Positions 31,648 to 39,817 of a DNA stretch of 39,817 nt are shown one piece after another. Source of the DNA: Ophiothrix spiculata (taxonomy: Eukaryota > Echinodermata > Ophiuroidea > Amphilepidida > Ophiotrichidae); NCBI GenBank assembly GCA_000969725.1, contig JXSR01S007552.1. The stretch is one strand, 5' to 3'. Every line of letters starts with the position of its first letter. Positions within the stretch are counted from its first letter, which is position 1. The notes under the pieces were generated by a model, which was not told the DNA's origin, made no database searches, and worked only from the letters and a program-made list of their open reading frames with translations. The translations under genes were made by a program, and so were the position numbers.

Positions 31648-31832
31648 CTTTCTGCTTAAACTAATATATTCTTTCATAATACCAAAGAAATCCATGTCCT
31701 TACTTTGTTTATTTAGATAGTACTCCGCAAACTCCAGTCTTGGCAGTATAAAATATGAGACTATTGTTACGATAATGGCAAACACGGCGCATAAGAAGTA
31801 CACAAACCCACTCCACAATGGGTCAGGTATTG
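31648..31832 (-). CDS. SLC29A: Equilibrative nucleoside transporter exon: TM6 and start of cytoplasmic loop
   Basis: The acceptor is CCCCTCTCAG and the donor GTAATG (weaker than the gene's other donors). It enters with CA, completing Ala, and reads IPDPLWSGFVYFLCAVFAII, VTIVSYFILPRLEFAEYYLN and KQSKDMDFFGIMKEYISLSRK. The L(P/S)R.EF.(R/E)YY string after TM6 is a hallmark of ENT1-3. The charged tail begins the large TM6-TM7 loop, which carries phosphorylation sites in mammals. It leaves in phase 0. A foldback element starts just past the donor, so the intron's first bases are almost entirely repeat. Confidence 0.93.
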
Positions 31833-33781
31833 CTGAGAGGGGAAGAAAATGTGAAAAATTGGGTTACATTCACATATTGTGTGAATGGTGAAGTATAAAT
31901 GCATGCATTTTTCTAGGGCGACAAAGATATACAAGCTGTGCGGCTAATACAACATATTGCCTAACAAGAAAGAGCATGCTCCTAGTTTCCTCTTACAGAG
32001 GGAAGGTAATTTTTATCATTGTAGGAATCACATGAAATTTCATCAAATGAAATAAAATGAATCACATGGAGGCTGAAGACCCAAACAATAGATATCTTCA
32101 ATATTGTGTAAGAACAAACAAAGAGAAACAAATCTATCACTTGGTAGGCACAAATATTGTTGATATAAAACAAAAAATAAAGAGACTGTGGAAATCGGGT
32201 ATGTAAATGTATACAAGAAAAAAAAATCATTCAGATTGTGCATCCATGCAGCATGCAGTAACAATGGATGGATGCACATTGTGAATGCTTTTTTCAGTTC
32301 ACGATTACTTAACCCTATTTCTCTCGCACCCAAATAGCACAATATGTTTACTGTCAATGGAAAGTACTTGACTATGTGTTTTTAATCTCATAATTATGGT
32401 ATAGGTCAGCAAGTGACATTTCATTGGATAGATTGGACTTTGAATGTTCATGTTCTTTTTAGATTAGATTATTTTTAAAGATTTTGTAGATATTTTAATG
32501 CCATTTTTAAAGTTAAAATCTGGCCTAAATACGGCCAAAAATGGCTGACTTAATGAACATTTACAACATAAAATTATGTCTTTAAGATATAAAGATATAT
32601 ATAGTAAAAAGGGTCATTCTACATAAAGAAGTCATAAAAAAGGGATTCTGACCTCATACACTGATGCAGTTTACCAACATTTTAGTTCTACATCTAGTTA
32701 AAGCAATTTCATTCCTTTTGGCACGAAATTTGACTCCTTGAGAGAATTAGGGTTAAGATGTCTGGTCCACACGTACTGGTATGCACTTGTTTTGATTTTG
32801 CAAGTGAAGCAACATGGATGCGCAGTGTACGTAGAATAGCGTTTTGAAGCCAATAAATATCACATTTCTCATTTTTCATGAAAAATATGTCGGTAACCCC
32901 TACTTTTTATTTTGTTAATTCACAGAAAATACTTTTGCGCAAATTTTGTGAAAAATTGACACAAAACTTCAGTGGGAAGTTTTTGAATCAACACTAAACA
33001 ATGTCCCTTTAGCCACATTTCCCATAGACTCCTATACTAATTTTTCCCCAAAAGCTCCAAAATGCTATTTTTAAACTGACTTGCATGCAAAAATAAGTAC
33101 GGTGACCCCCAATTTTTATTTTAAAAATTGGTTCTACATCGATAAAATATTTTTCATGCATAATTAGACCACAAATTTTACAAAACTGTCCTCAGAAATG
33201 ACAGAAGTCAACCAAGTACTACAGATTTTCCTGCCAGGTAATAATAGATAACTGCATTACTTGGTTTGGGCATGCACACCTAAACACATTACACACAGTT
33301 ATCTTTGAGCGATAATGCTTTGAATACGTATCAAGGTTATTTTTGGACTTAAAAACACGCAATACGACTAATTATTAGTTGGGCTTCCAACCAATGGGAT
33401 TCAAGGATCATGACAATATTAGTAAAATATGTTTTCATTGTATTAGTATAATTGCCTAGTCATGATGTCAATTTCCAAACATACCGTACCAAATATTGTA
33501 TGTATTAGTGTGATCTGGACCCCGTTTCATAAAGATTTGAATCAAGCGTAAGTTTGATTTATTAAGCGTAAAATAGGTTTATACAATGGAAATTTAATTA
33601 AACGTATGTTTGATTCAAATCTTTATGAAACGGGCCCCTGGTATCCTTTAATTGAAATATTTATATGCCTAATTGATATGGAAAGACAATGCTTTACCCC
33701 TACCAACAATTGCCATAAGAATCTTAAAGTCCTCAAGTAACACAAAAAAACAAAAATATTTTTACTGCAACAAAGACTCAC
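31833..33781. other. ENT intron between TM5 and TM6 exons
   Basis: It contains a small foldback at 33515-33641. At 32880-33130 there are two GTAACCCCTA/GTGACCCCCA..TTTTTATTTT phrases that look like a diverged repeat. No exon is seen. Frames at 31982-32357 show no family resemblance. Confidence 0.5.
33515..33641. repeat. Short foldback, about 127 bp
   Basis: CCCGTTTCATAAAGATTTGAATCAA at the left is inverted at the right (TTGATTCAAATCTTTATGAAACGGG). The arms are about 27 bp with near identity. There is no ORF. Confidence 0.85.
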
Positions 33782-33916
33782 CTGCTATAGTTAGTATACT
33801 TAAAAGAGCTGGAAGAATTCCTCCCAAACCTTGGCCTGCCATCACAGCCTGAGTGTAATTCTTAGGTAAAACACCGGCAAGCCCAAAGACACTGCCTTGA
33901 AATATTGCTCCACAGG
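33782..33916 (-). CDS. SLC29A: Equilibrative nucleoside transporter exon: end of TM4 and TM5
   Basis: The acceptor is TTCCTTTTTACAG and the donor GTGAGT. Two bases (CC) complete Ser, then CGAIFQGSVFGLAGVLPKNY, TQAVMAGQGLGGILPALLSI and LTIA. The QGS.FGLAG..P..Y..A.M.GQGL.G signature across TM4-TM5 is the strongest ENT family mark in the window. Glycines in this block line the permeation path and affect inhibitor sensitivity in human ENT1. It leaves with one G, making Ala with CA of exon 31648-31832. All positions expected to be conserved are intact. Confidence 0.97.
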
Positions 33917-36382
33917 CTGTAAAAAGGAATAGCATTCGGTAGCATTGAATAAATAATTTCAAAAAAAAAAAAGCTGATAATTTTTACTATTATTATTTCA
34001 AAACATTTAGGGACAAGGACCGACAATCTGAACACAGTCATCGCGTATTCACAAATTGTTACAAGCATAAGACATTGTAATCTACGTAACAACATTTCAA
34101 ATCAGTAATTCGAAGTACTGCGACATCGCATGCACCAGGAAAGCATTGTGTATTTGCGTAATTGTACATGCAATTCTGGTACGCAAGGCTCTGAATTTTT
34201 ATGGCCAAAATTTATTTGAAACAACAATAGCTTTACATACTTATCACGTTGCAGTTTGCCTGCTTTGACATCTTGTTTGGTTTAAGCCTTTTCTGCTTAG
34301 ATTGAACCGATAGTTTCCTTATAAACACCTTGTGAGATATGGCTGAATAAAGTGTTTGTGCAGAAATACTGTAGACTGCGAGTGTAGGTTATTAATAGTA
34401 TTTTTTATAAATGCTTAGAATTTGCTCAAATGTAAAATTTAATGTAAAGATATACAAGTACAAGTGATCAAAGTAAAGTCCCTGTGCAGGCTGGGTCTGG
34501 GTATCACTATTTGCAACAATTTAAAGAGAACCAAAATACACAGGGACCAGTAGCATTACACAACTTTTAACCATGGAGAAAGTTAAGAGTAAAGTGTCTT
34601 ATCAAAGACTGCACTGATCTTGGGCTCAGACTATTAAAGGTGTGTATTCACTTTCCCTTACAAAATCAAATTGGAGATTTTTATACCATATCAGTTCGGC
34701 GGAACTCACAATTCGGATACGTATCCGAATTTAGATACTCCGTATCCAAATTTACCTGTATCCGAATTTGGATTAAAAACAGCTGAAAGGGATATCAGCT
34801 GAAATTAATATTCAGCTTCGCAGCGCACCATACTGGTATGTATGAAAGTCAATAACATTATCATCATTTGTCATCTAAATTCTAAGAAAGTTTTGGCAAA
34901 ATTATTTTGCCTTCTCTGATAAGGAGCTATCAGGACATGTTTCGAAGCTGTTCTGCTGGAATTGCACAGATGGAAATGACATTTCCACAGATAAATTTAT
35001 TATAAATGCAAGAAAGAATTCTACATGTACTTGCCAGCTTGCGCTATCGATTTGTTTCCTGCGCCAAGACAGGCGTATCAGAATTCAGATACCCCTCCAT
35101 ATCCTTATTCTGATACGGGTATCACAATTTGGATACAAAATGTACGTGGGTATTCAAATTCGGATACGTATCCGAAATGTGAGTTCCGCCGAACTGATAT
35201 GAAAGTGCATATTTTTCTCGTAACTCCTGTAAATGTTCACGCCCATATTATGTTTCGTTGAAGGGATACAGCCAAAAAAGTGCTGAATTACTGGAATATA
35301 TAGTTAACAAGAATAAATATCCTATACGTTTCTATGGGCCACTCTCAGACACATATTTGCCTGTAGCATTAATTTGACTCAAGATATGCGAATGAGACTG
35401 TACAATTGCTTTATGTAGGTGATGTACCTTCATTCAAATATAGAAAAAGTTTATGTGAAATTTGTCATCAGATTGGAATACCATACCTACCTTAATCCTT
35501 GGATGTTAAGTCTCATACCATATTTGAATCAATATCATGTCTTGGGCATCATGCCAACACAGGGTAAAAATTATGCAATTAAATTCAAACTTCATCTCTA
35601 ATATCAGCAATGACATCATTCATGTTCAAAAAAAAGTTTCACTTTTTGAGGAAAACACACAAAATATGTGGAAATAATTGGAAGGGAAATACGCAACAAA
35701 TTTCACCACCACCTCTTCCTTGGTGTCAAGTTACAATCATAACAAATGTTGACATATATTTTATTCCGCTGTGATTCCCTGCATAGTACTGGCATTTGTT
35801 AAGTGGACCAATGCTTGATAACAATGTAAATAGAAGGAGGAAGATTTAATCCTGGATTTCATTACATATAAGAAAAAGAAATATTTGAATTTTGCATGTG
35901 ATTCTACAGTCAAAGGGCTAGGCTAGGTGAGTGATTGCATTTTAGTTTTTTACTTCATCATGTGTGGGAAACAATCTGTTGTTTTGTAGTTTTGGATGTG
36001 TAATGTGACCAGTATGTTACTGCTGAGAAACTCTACATGCCAACCAACTAAATAAGTGGCTAAAAATGGCTAAGGCATAGAAGAGTCTGATTTGCAATCC
36101 TACTATTTGATTTGAAGAAACAAGTATGTCAGCCAACTCAAGTTTAGCTCAAAAGCAAGCACATCCATAAGCAACAAATACTTTTAGAAACACAGAATAC
36201 AATTACTGGATATATTTCCATCAATATTCTACTCAAGTACAATTCAAAAATTCATTTTTGTCATATTTTATCCCAAAATATTCATTAAGCACCTCTTTAT
36301 CTGTCTAGTTATGAATACAAAAAAAACCCAATATATCTTAAAATTTTAAAGAAAAATTGAAAAGGAAAATGATCATACTTAC
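33917..36382. other. ENT intron within TM4
   Basis: It contains the 515-bp foldback at 34687-35201. A 12-base A-run lies just upstream of the TM4-TM5 acceptor region (about 33960). Positions 35210-36300 show no recognised feature; frames at 35419-35601 and 36309-36636 extend from or lie near the small exon below. Confidence 0.5.
34687..35201. repeat. Long foldback, 515 bp, with repeated GGATACGTATCCGAATT modules
   Basis: CATATCAGTTCGGCGGAACT at the left is inverted at the right (AGTTCCGCCGAACTGATATG). Immediately inside each arm stands GGATACGTATCC, itself a palindrome. Several diverged GTATCC.AATT modules follow on both sides (for example near 34741, 34756, 35097 and 35134). There is no ORF longer than chance. 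Confidence 0.88.
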
Positions 36383-36433
36383 AATTAATTATAACAACAC
36401 TAACAAGCGTGGCATAGAAAAACGTTACTTGCC
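36383..36433 (-). CDS. SLC29A: Equilibrative nucleoside transporter exon: TM4 (51 nt)
   Basis: The acceptor is TTTCTTTTTCTCCCAG and the donor GTAAGT. The exon has only 51 bases: GG completes Trp, then QVTFFYATLVSVVIIN, then T, which makes Ser with CC of the next exon. The joined reading DEW-QVTFFYATLVSVVIIN-SCGAIFQGS matches the V..FF..T...V..IN(S/A).GA..QGS run of ENT TM4. The exon is short, but phase and homology fit on both sides, so the call is firm. Confidence 0.93.
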
Positions 36434-36651
36434 CTGGGAGAAAAAGAAAACACAAAATATTTATCGTAGTAAAAATAAACTCCATAAGGTATATATAATG
36501 TAATCCCAATATTTCCATCAATTGTTTTTACTTCACTGGAATTGTGTGAAAAATATGACTTTTTGTGTTTTTGTATATCATACATTTTCAAAAAAAATCT
36601 GACACCATTATCATATTTGGCACATAAATAATGCATGTATACATCAATATA

Positions 36652-37360
36652 GGGTCATTTTGGGGAAGTTCGCTCTATTTCTAGAAGTCCTATCATTAAA
36701 ATACAATTTTCTTCTATGTGTTTAACAAACAATATATTTTGGATGATTCAGGGGTGCTATCTATATTAAGGAAGCACCTCATAGGTTCAGATTAGATATT
36801 TATCACCTGACTTGTTGGGAAAAGACATAAATGTTCTACCGAGTTGGTAGGGTATGTTCACTACCCCTAGGATAAGTTCACCATGTCGCCACACTAGCAT
36901 GCATATTGTCATGTCACTTTTGCCGCACGTTCCTTCTCAAGTTATGCTCCTCATATTTGGAATCAACTCCCTGCCAACATCCGGAATGCAAACTCTATCA
37001 CAATTTTCAGAAGACTGTTAAAATCTCATCTTTTTAATGTAGCGTATGGACAGTAATTATTTCCTTGTGTCATGGCGCCTTTGAACAATGTTTTTAATTT
37101 AGGCGCCCTATAAGTTTTAGTGATTGATTGATTGATTAATTGATATTGCAGTCGGGTAAATTCACTCTTTGGGTAAGTTCGTAATAGATACATGTTACTA
37201 GATACTATTAATTTCTTTCACTATTCTTGTTGATGATGGCGGTCTTACCCAACTTGAACTGTGGCTGCACTCAATGTTCATCCTTATATGCACAACTTAG
37301 TGTTGAGATGTTTTCATGAAATTCAGAAATCTAAGAGAGTGAACTTCCCCGAAATGACCC
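36652..37360. mobile_element. TA-flanked element with GGGTCATTTTGGGG ends, containing a LINE fragment
   Basis: GGGTCATTTTGGGGAAGTTCGCTCT at the left pairs with AGAGTGAACTTCCCCGAAATGACCC at the right, and TA lies at both borders. Inside, further (A)GTTCACT and GTAAGTTC motifs recur. About 230-270 bp of it is the 3' end of a LINE (36880-37143), so the original element was nearer 450 bp. Confidence 0.72.
36919..37056 (+). pseudogene. CR1/L2-like LINE, last 45 codons and 3' end
   Basis: The plus strand reads FAARSFSSYAPHIWNQLPAN, IRNANSITIFRRLLKSHLF and NVAYGQ, then TAA at 37054-37056. This is the F...AP..WN.LP..IR......FK..LK.HLF ending shared with the copy at 23990-24694, though the sequences differ enough to be separate families. 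The 3' UTR has GGCGCC..CTATAAGTTTTAGTGATT and ends in a (GATT)n tail at about 37120-37143. Confidence 0.85.
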
Positions 37361-37439
37361 TAACTTTTAAATAATTGGTTTTTTAAAGCCTTGATGATGT
37401 AGTAGTAGTAGTAAGCCAATATTCTAAATCCGGTATTAT

Positions 37440-37890
37440 CCCCATCACAGGGGTGGCCGGATTCACCTCACACTTGCGGCAACCGCCCTCACTCCCTCCC
37501 TGCACCTCCCCTGATTCAACGTATCCTCCCTCCCTAACCCAACCCTCTTACTCTCCTCCTCCACCTGCATCCTGTACGTCTTCCTCGGTCACCCTCTCCT
37601 CCTCAAACCACCCACCACAAACTCAAGGGCCCTTCTAAGAACATGCCCTTCATCCTTCCGCAGCACATGCCAATACCAACGCACACTATTCGCCTTCATC
37701 AAACTGTCCACTGCTTCTTCCACACCCAACATCTGCATCAAGTCCTCAGTCTTCTTCCTATTCCTCAACTTCACACCGATCTCATCATCGCTCTCTCCGC
37801 CCTCCTCAAAATTCCCATCTCATTTTCGCCCAGACACCACGTCTTGCTGCAATACAACATCACCGATCTCACACAGCTCTTACACACCTT
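37440..37890 (-). pseudogene. Non-LTR retrotransposon ORF2 C-terminal fragment (copy 2)
   Basis: On the minus strand, from right to left, there are two frames. The first (about 37885-37780) reads SVMLYCSKTWCLGENEMGIL and RRAERAMMRSV. The second (37774-37589) reads KLRNRKKTEDLMQMLGVEEA, VDSLMKANSVRWYWHVLRKD and EGHVLRRALEF. The LLYG.ETW..L......L...ERRM.R...G.+.RD..+ and RWYGHVLR motifs are standard for the region after LINE reverse transcriptase. At least one frameshift separates the two parts. It is a relative of 3200-3460. Confidence 0.85.
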
Positions 37891-37978
37891 ATGATGCAAA
37901 GTGTTATCCGTGGAGATGTTTTCGAATTAGTGATAGATTTTAATAATGGATTAGGGCGATTCTTGATGACTGGCTAAT

Positions 37979-38262
37979 TGTGACCCGCCATATCGAAAGG
38001 TACCTTAAGGGTCTCAAAATCAAAATTGATTTTTTTTGGGTCTCATCTGAAAGCTCTTTAAAATGAAACCTTGCTTTTGGTTATTAGATATTACAAAAAC
38101 CAGTTATTATCATTATTATTACATTCAAATTGGCAAAAGGCATCAGGCTGATTCGGAAAACTATAGTTCTGAGCAAATTGAGTTTAAAGTTTTTGTACTG
38201 AGTAAAACTTGAAAGAAGAAAGGGATTTTTATCTTGGTTTTTAACACATTTTTGCTTTCGTT
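37979..38262. mobile_element. MITE with TGTGACCCG ends (copy 2, 3' truncated)
   Basis: TGTGACCCGCCATATCGAAAGGTACC opens it, and the following roughly 280 bp align with the left two-thirds of 15515-15945 (shared strings include GGTACCTTAAGGGTC, GTCTCATCTGAAAGCT and TAAAGTTTTTGTACTG). The right terminal repeat is missing. Unrelated GC-rich sequence follows from about 38265. Confidence 0.8.
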
Positions 38263-38355
38263 TACTGGCCCCCCATTGTAGAGATGCCACTGGGAGTTGA
38301 CGAAAAAATCTGAAAATGCGAACGGAGGGAGCGAAGTGACCGGAGTTTCCCCCCT

Positions 38356-38407
38356 TGCGGCTGGAGGTCCAGGGGCCCTTAAGCAGGCCCCTGGACCTCC
38401 AGCCGCA
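38356..38407. repeat. Perfect hairpin, 22-bp arms, 8-nt loop, GC-rich
   Basis: TGCGGCTGGAGGTCCAGGGG plus CC is inverted exactly at 38386-38407 with CTTAAGCA between. It sits in a GC-rich patch (about 38265-38460) that is unlike the surrounding AT-rich intron. The patch also contains GCGAACGGAGGGAGCGAAGT, a variant of which occurs at about 5630. Confidence 0.88.
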
Positions 38408-38589
38408 GGTGGGGTCTAGGGGAAATGCCCTGGTGGGGGTTGAGGGGGTGAAGCCAGAGGGTTTCTGAATATTTAAAACTACAGTAGATGCCATTTCTGG
38501 AAATCAAATTTAGGCACCCTAACTGCACAGGACATTGCACGAGCACAATAAAATACTTTTTGATGACTCCAAAGTCTAATAAAAATGAA

Positions 38590-38715
38590 GTCATTTACAG
38601 ACAAGGTAACTGACACATGATAGTTTAATTTTGAGGTTATTTTGCATTCTAGTGTCAAGGTGTTAAATAAACATAGCATATGGCAGCCATTGTAGATATG
38701 ACTTTCTTGCACTCA
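38590..38715. repeat. Dispersed repeat, copy 3 (3' part)
   Basis: It shares the AATTTTGAG..TTTTGCA..GTGTCAAGGTGTTAAATAAA and GGCAGCCATTG..TATGACTTTCTTGCACTCA blocks with 26760-26870. Its end is about ten bases from the splice donor of the TM3 exon. Confidence 0.7.
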
Positions 38716-38725
38716 AGATACTTAC

Positions 38726-38820
38726 ATTCATCCGTAGGAATTTTTGTTAATATTGTTGTTGTTATAAACAAAATTAACATGCCACTTAATGATGATAATA
38801 CCCTGATTTGAAGTGGAACT
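38726..38820 (-). CDS. SLC29A: Equilibrative nucleoside transporter exon: TM3 (first exon in window)
   Basis: The acceptor is TTTTGATTTCAG and the donor GTAAGT. One base (A) completes a codon, likely Arg, then VPLQIRVLSSLSGMLILFIT and TTILTKIPTDE follow, with T left over for Trp. Human ENT1 has (R)IP.S.RI.GSL...L.F..TAIL.K at the same place, so this is TM3. TM1, TM2 and the extracellular glycosylated loop must be encoded beyond 39817. The exons in the window add up to about 336 residues of a roughly 450-residue family. ENT carriers move nucleosides, and some nucleobases, down their gradient across the plasma membrane or organelles. Whether this is an ENT1-, ENT2- or ENT3-type gene is not decided. 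Confidence 0.92.
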
Positions 38821-38929
38821 CTGAAATCAAAACAGATATTTAGATTACATATTAATACAAGACACAATAAAATCCAAGTATATTTAAAACCACCCAATTG
38901 GTAAAGTGCTCAACCCTAAGGGAGCGTAA

Positions 38930-39099
38930 TACAAAAATTATAGACTTGGTTATATCAGCTTACGTGCTTGGCAAATTTGTTTCGCAAGGGAGGCCGGCTA
39001 CTACTAGCTTCTGATGAGCGAGGGTTGGCCTTAAGACCCCCTTTCGAGATAAATTTGTCAAACATTTAAGCTGATATAACCAAGTCTATAACTTTTGTA
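38930..39099. repeat. Foldback, about 170 bp, arms about 60 bp
   Basis: TACAAAAATTATAGACTTGG with TTATATCAGCTTA is inverted as TAAGCTGATATAACCAAGTC with TATAACTTTTGTA. The arms extend inward through GACAAATTT / AAATTTGT. There is no ORF. Confidence 0.88.
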
Positions 39100-39645
39100 A
39101 TACAAAACACATGAAATACTCCATAAAAGATTTGAGTCAACCAAGAAACACTAACACACATAAACTTATATTTTTTTCAATATGTTATGAACCACGATAG
39201 ATCTATATATATATATGAAACTTATATATTTGAAATTGGCAGAGCTTAATATTCTATTAGAATTTTTAAATTGCAATAGCATCTTCGGTTGAGAAATTAA
39301 ATGCAATTAAAGGAATGGTGGTAGCAATATACTATACATGTGTTTATATCAAAGAACTTAAAATCAAAAAGCCGTGGTTGCGCTCATCTTCTTGTCGCTC
39401 ATGGAGAAGAGTTATTATACCTGTGGATATGTTTGGAGATATTGCGTAAATCTTCATTTGATGCATACAGCATGTGCATTTTGTTTCACATGCAAAACAT
39501 GTCAGCCTTTCAAGCAGCATCTATTGCGACTTACACTGATCAATGTACGCCAATTTTTCTGCTAATCCGTTTCGAAGACTCTCGAAGTGTGACATGCGAA
39601 GTTGTAAAATACGGAGGTACAATAACTCACCCTCCACGAGCGACA

Positions 39646-39812
39646 ATCCAAGATGGCCACCATCCCACATGATTACATGGCGGCAATCCAAGACAGCCAC
39701 CATGCCACAGGATTACACAGCGGTGAAATCAAAATGACAATGAGCACTGCTTTTCCGGGATGGTACAATTTGTGACCCCACTTCCGTGACCCCACTTTTG
39801 TGACCCCACTTT
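39646..39812. repeat. Two short tandem arrays at the window end
   Basis: CAATCCAAGATGGCCACCAT..CACATGATTACATGGCGG repeats once with changes (39646-39723). Then GTGACCCCACTT with CC or TT recurs three times (39772-39812), running to the window edge. Confidence 0.7.
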
Positions 39813-39817
39813 ATTTT

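Larger units (their letters stand above)
36434..38725. other. ENT intron between TM3 and TM4 exons
   Basis: It is filled with repeats: the TA-flanked element 36652-37360 with a LINE end nested inside it, a LINE fragment on the minus strand at 37440-37890, a truncated MITE at 37979-38262, the hairpin at 38356 and the 3' part of a dispersed repeat reaching the donor of the TM3 exon. Confidence 0.6.
38821..39817. other. ENT intron upstream of TM3 (incomplete)
   Basis: No ENT exon for TM1-TM2 is found before the window ends. It contains the foldback 38930-39099 and simple repeats near the end. Frames at 39340-39737 overlap on both strands and have no family resemblance. Confidence 0.55.

Noticed and set aside
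37453..37894. Proline/serine-rich frames on the plus strand
   Set aside because: They are the complement of a LINE fragment that makes sense only on the minus strand.
38084..38494. Frame of 136 codons on the minus strand
   Set aside because: It is read through a truncated MITE and the GC-rich hairpin insertion, and has no recognisable domain.
1..39817. A bacterial or viral gene system, CRISPR array, or RNA gene
   Set aside because: No long intron-free ORFs, no operon, no spaced direct repeats and no recognisable tRNA or rRNA; every convincing protein match is an animal gene exon or a eukaryotic retroelement.

Overview
This is a eukaryotic (animal) genomic window: single coding exons separated by AT-rich introns of about 2 to 7.5 kb, canonical GT-AG splice sites, and a very high density of transposon fossils. 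Two conserved animal genes can be read from it, each partial. Gene content and repeat style suggest an invertebrate, probably marine and perhaps a deuterostome, but the species cannot be fixed from the sequence. Most of the open reading frames of 60 to 120 codons are chance frames or lie in repeats.

Left end, plus strand (about 1-5150): the last three exons of LIN52, the small subunit of the DREAM/MuvB cell-cycle repressor complex (170-239, 2200-2283, 4273-4331). A perfect 94-bp copy of exon 3 with its splice donor sits at the window edge, upstream of exon 2, where it cannot be used in frame.

Right three quarters, minus strand (11956-38820): most of an equilibrative nucleoside transporter (SLC29/ENT family). 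Nine exons are read, from TM3 to TM11, and the splice phases fit at every junction. The 5' end (TM1-TM2) lies beyond the right edge. The last transmembrane helix is encoded twice, by two in-frame alternative terminal exons (14406-14520 and 11956-12079). A third degenerate copy lies directly behind the second. One 27-nt microexon is proposed in the cytoplasmic loop.

LIN52 and the transporter are convergent, with about 7.6 kb between their stop codons. The gap holds no recognisable gene but many inverted-repeat elements.

The introns and the intergenic gap contain: C-terminal pieces of at least two families of non-LTR retrotransposon; a decayed Penelope-like GIY-YIG endonuclease in an inverted pair of copies; two roughly 1.07-kb non-autonomous elements with TA-flanked terminal inverted repeats (Tc1/mariner-like); a TTAA-flanked MITE family; and more than a dozen foldback elements, some nested and several lying close to transporter splice sites. 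One 50-base N gap (19769-19818) interrupts a repeat next to expected G-runs. I see no bacterial-type operon, CRISPR array, rRNA or tRNA, and no convincing previously undescribed multi-gene system. The most interesting biology is the exon duplication in the transporter.
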